Shown here: piece after piece, positions 62,424 through 64,000 of the stretch
Layout: each line of letters begins with the position of its first letter
How positions within the stretch are numbered: the stretch's first letter is position 1
Origin: Bryobacterales bacterium
Lineage (GTDB): Bacteria; Acidobacteriota; Terriglobia; Bryobacterales; Bryobacteraceae
DNA length: 64,000 nucleotides
NCBI GenBank assembly: GCA_020854055.1
Contig: JADZGD010000102.1
Span: 1 to 64,000 of the forward strand
Direction: 5' to 3'
Translations under genes and position numbers: made by a program
Notes under the pieces: generated by a model
Databases searched by the model: none
What the model was told of the DNA's origin: nothing
Seen by the model: only the letters and a program-made list of their open reading frames with translations

Positions 62424-62750
62424 TGGATGGAATAATCCATCCTATCACGCTGCTACCAACGCACTTTCCCGATCGCATCAGCCTCGCCGGCGGGTTGCCG
62501 CGAATACCCTGGGATTGATTGCCGGGGCCAGGCAGTGGAGCAGCGCCGCCAAGGCCATCTTCTGGATCAGAAAGGCCACCCCAAGGCTTAGCGGAAGGCT
62601 GATTCCGACTAAAACGAGTTCCATGCCCAGGCAGGATGCACACCTGGCGCCAAACCACTGGATGATTGATTCTTCAGGAATTCGCTTACCGAAGATGCGC
62701 ACCGGCATGGAAATTTCTACCGGCCGGCGAAAATCTGTAATTCTAGGAGC
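62424..62750. other. 327-bp divergent intergenic region between trpC and the C45 hydrolase gene
   Basis: Apart from the trpC hairpin, a minus-strand frame of 76 codons (62478-62708) encodes a peptide with one hydrophobic stretch (LVLVGISLPLSLGVAFLI) and three Cys. It has no clear Shine-Dalgarno and no recognised family, so I do not call it a gene. No confident promoter or other repeat was found. Confidence 0.5.
62425..62442 (-). promoter_or_regulatory. Hairpin immediately upstream of the trpC start
   Basis: GGATGG (62425-62430) and CCATCC (62437-62442) form a 6-bp stem with an AT-only loop, ending one base before the trpC ATG. In the mRNA it would occupy the ribosome-binding region. There is no Trp-rich leader peptide with adjacent Trp codons, so classic attenuation is not supported; translational control is possible. 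Confidence 0.4.
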
Positions 62751-64000
62751 ATGAAGCGGTTCGTACTGTCTCTGGCACTACTTTCGGCGGCGGTGGGAGT
62801 TGTAGCGTTGGCGCCGCCCCCGGATCTGGCCAAGACCGGCAGGGGCTTTCGCGAGCACGAACGCAACGGCTGGATCTACGTCCGGCTGGAAGGAGCGCCC
62901 GAGGCGATCGGCTTTCAGCACGGCTCGCTGTTGCGGCCGGAAATCGAAGACGCCTACGCGGTCATCCGGCTGGACTTGACCCACGATGGCCCTCACGGAT
63001 GGGATTACTTCCGAACTGCGGCCGAGCGGGACTTTTGGCCGCACGTCGAAGAGCAATACCGGAAGGAGTTGCAAGGGTTGGCGGAAGGACTCCGCTCGCA
63101 AGGCTCCCACCTCGATCTGTGGGATGTGGTGGCGGCCAACGCCTGGCTGGAACTGTCGCCGTATTACGAAGCCTGGCGCGACCACACGCCACAGAAGGCC
63201 CCGCCCGAACACTGCAGCGCCTTCGTGGCCACCGGGAGCTACACCCGTGACCACCACATCGTGATCGGCCACAACAACTGGAGTTCGTATCTTGACGGGT
63301 CGCGCTGGCGCATCATCTTTGACATCCGGCCGTCCTCCGGATACCGGGTCCTGATGGACGGAATGCCCGGGCTCATCCACAGCGGCGACGATTTCGGAAT
63401 CAACTCAGCCGGTTTGGCCATCACCGAGACCACCATCACACGCTTTACCGGCTTTGACGGCAACGGCATTCCGGAGTTCGTGCGCGCGCGAAAAGCCATG
63501 CAGTACGCCTCCTCGATCGATGATTTCGATCGCATCATGCGCGATGGGAATAACGGCGGCTACGCCAACAACTGGCTGGTGGCCGACAATAAGACCGGCG
63601 AGATTGCCAGCCTCGAGCTGGGCCTGAAGAATGTAACCCTACTGCGAACAAAAGACGGCTACTTCTCCGGTGCGAACTTTCCCGTGAATCCAAAGTTGAT
63701 TCGTGAGGAAACCACCTTTGATCCGGATGACAAATCGGCGAGCGCGGCGGCGCGCCATATCCGCGCCGATCAACTGGTAGCCCGGTACAAAGGCCGGATT
63801 GACCTGGCCTTCGGCCGTAAGTACCTGTCGGATCACTACGACAGCTTCGACAGGAAGGTGCAGCCCGGTGAACGGACGCTCTGCGGGCATATTGATCTTT
63901 CCGCCCGCGGTTCCATGCCCTGGCAACCGCCTTTTGGCGCCAGTGGAACCGTACAGGCCAAGGTTGCCGACTCCAGGCTGGTGAGCCGGATGAGCTTCAG
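62751..64000 (+). CDS. C45-family Ntn hydrolase/acyltransferase-like protein (partial, runs off right edge)
   Basis: The ATG at 62751 follows AGGAGC and the frame is open for 416 codons to the edge. The N-terminus is a signal peptide (MKRFVLSLALLSAAVGVVALA). GFQHGSLL is the usual pre-cleavage motif. After it, PPEHCSAFVATG puts Cys155 where the C45/phospholipase B-like families have their self-cleaved nucleophile, followed by VIGHNNWSSY and YANNWLVADN. Autocleavage before Cys155 would give a nucleophilic N-terminal cysteine. The substrate (an amide or acyl group) is unknown. Confidence 0.85.
   Translation, partial: MKRFVLSLALLSAAVGVVALAPPPDLAKTGRGFREHERNGWIYVRLEGAPEAIGFQHGSLLRPEIEDAYAVIRLDLTHDGPHGWDYFRTAAERDFWPHVEEQYRKELQGLAEGLRSQGSHLDLWDVVAANAWLELSPYYEAWRDHTPQKAPPEHCSAFVATGSYTRDHHIVIGHNNWSSYLDGSRWRIIFDIRPSSGYRVLMDGMPGLIHSGDDFGINSAGLAITETTITRFTGFDGNGIPEFVRARKAMQYASSIDDFDRIMRDGNNGGYANNWLVADNKTGEIASLELGLKNVTLLRTKDGYFSGANFPVNPKLIREETTFDPDDKSASAAARHIRADQLVARYKGRIDLAFGRKYLSDHYDSFDRKVQPGERTLCGHIDLSARGSMPWQPPFGASGTVQAKVADSRLVSRMSF

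Noticed and set aside
62478-62708. 76-codon minus-strand frame with a hydrophobic stretch
   Set aside because: No Shine-Dalgarno and no known family; it could be a small membrane protein but cannot be supported from this sequence alone.

Overview
The window is a high-GC bacterial chromosome segment. It fits an Acidobacteriota genome of the Solibacter/Bryobacter type. The reasons are a small secreted Cys-rich protein family, a VWFA-like protein, a DUF6807 (PmoA-like) protein, many secreted glycoside hydrolases and dense 4-bp start/stop overlaps. This placement is inference from gene content; no rRNA or tRNA gene was seen. One gene runs off the left edge and one off the right edge.

Layout. 1-2774 (minus): yebC, ruvC, a lipoprotein and a truncated secreted helical-repeat protein. 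3024-6251 (plus): a type B carboxylesterase and an orphan GAF histidine kinase. 6295-21718: a glycan-degradation island with an alpha/alpha-barrel lipoprotein, a GH95-like enzyme, a NagX-like membrane acyltransferase, a nitrilase-family amidase, a tandem-duplicated pair of secreted proteins of unknown family, a GH20 hexosaminidase, a DUF6807 protein and a GH106-like rhamnosidase. 21963-32186: a copper/silver module with CusC-CusB-CusA, a CusA-overlapping hypothetical, a Cys/His/Met-rich secreted protein, a NosL-like Cys-rich protein and an NtrC-type two-component system. 32273-34084: thrS without a TGS domain. 34323-36194: a two-gene microcompartment island, a PduS/RnfC-like flavo-Fe-S protein plus a PduT-like tandem-BMC shell protein, with no other microcompartment gene in the window. 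36178-43652: an S9A peptidase, a PhyH dioxygenase, corA, queA, tsaD, a small HTH protein and an Mrp ATPase. 43665-46818: a partial Tad/Flp pilus locus in which CpaB carries a secretin-like C-terminus. 47071-50459: sdhC-sdhA-sdhB. 50570-56721: AcuI-like reductase, methyltransferase, tdk, coiled-coil protein, VWA protein, PHP protein and a Crp/Fnr regulator. 56773-62423 (minus): trpC-trpF-trpB-trpA-aroQ-aroF-tyrA. 62751 to the right edge: a C45-family Ntn hydrolase.

How the genes may work together. The glycan island has exo-acting enzymes for fucose-, rhamnose- and N-acetylhexosamine-containing glycans, and L-fucose and L-rhamnose are known substrates of some microcompartments. The copper cluster joins tripartite export to small Cys-rich factors and a plausible regulator. 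The aromatic cluster covers entry to the shikimate pathway, the tyrosine/phenylalanine branch and late tryptophan synthesis in one transcription unit. The items most worth following up are the isolated PduS/PduT pair, the CpaB-secretin fusion in a locus without its ATPase, and the tandem secreted family with an unassigned TIM-barrel-like plus GATase-like architecture.
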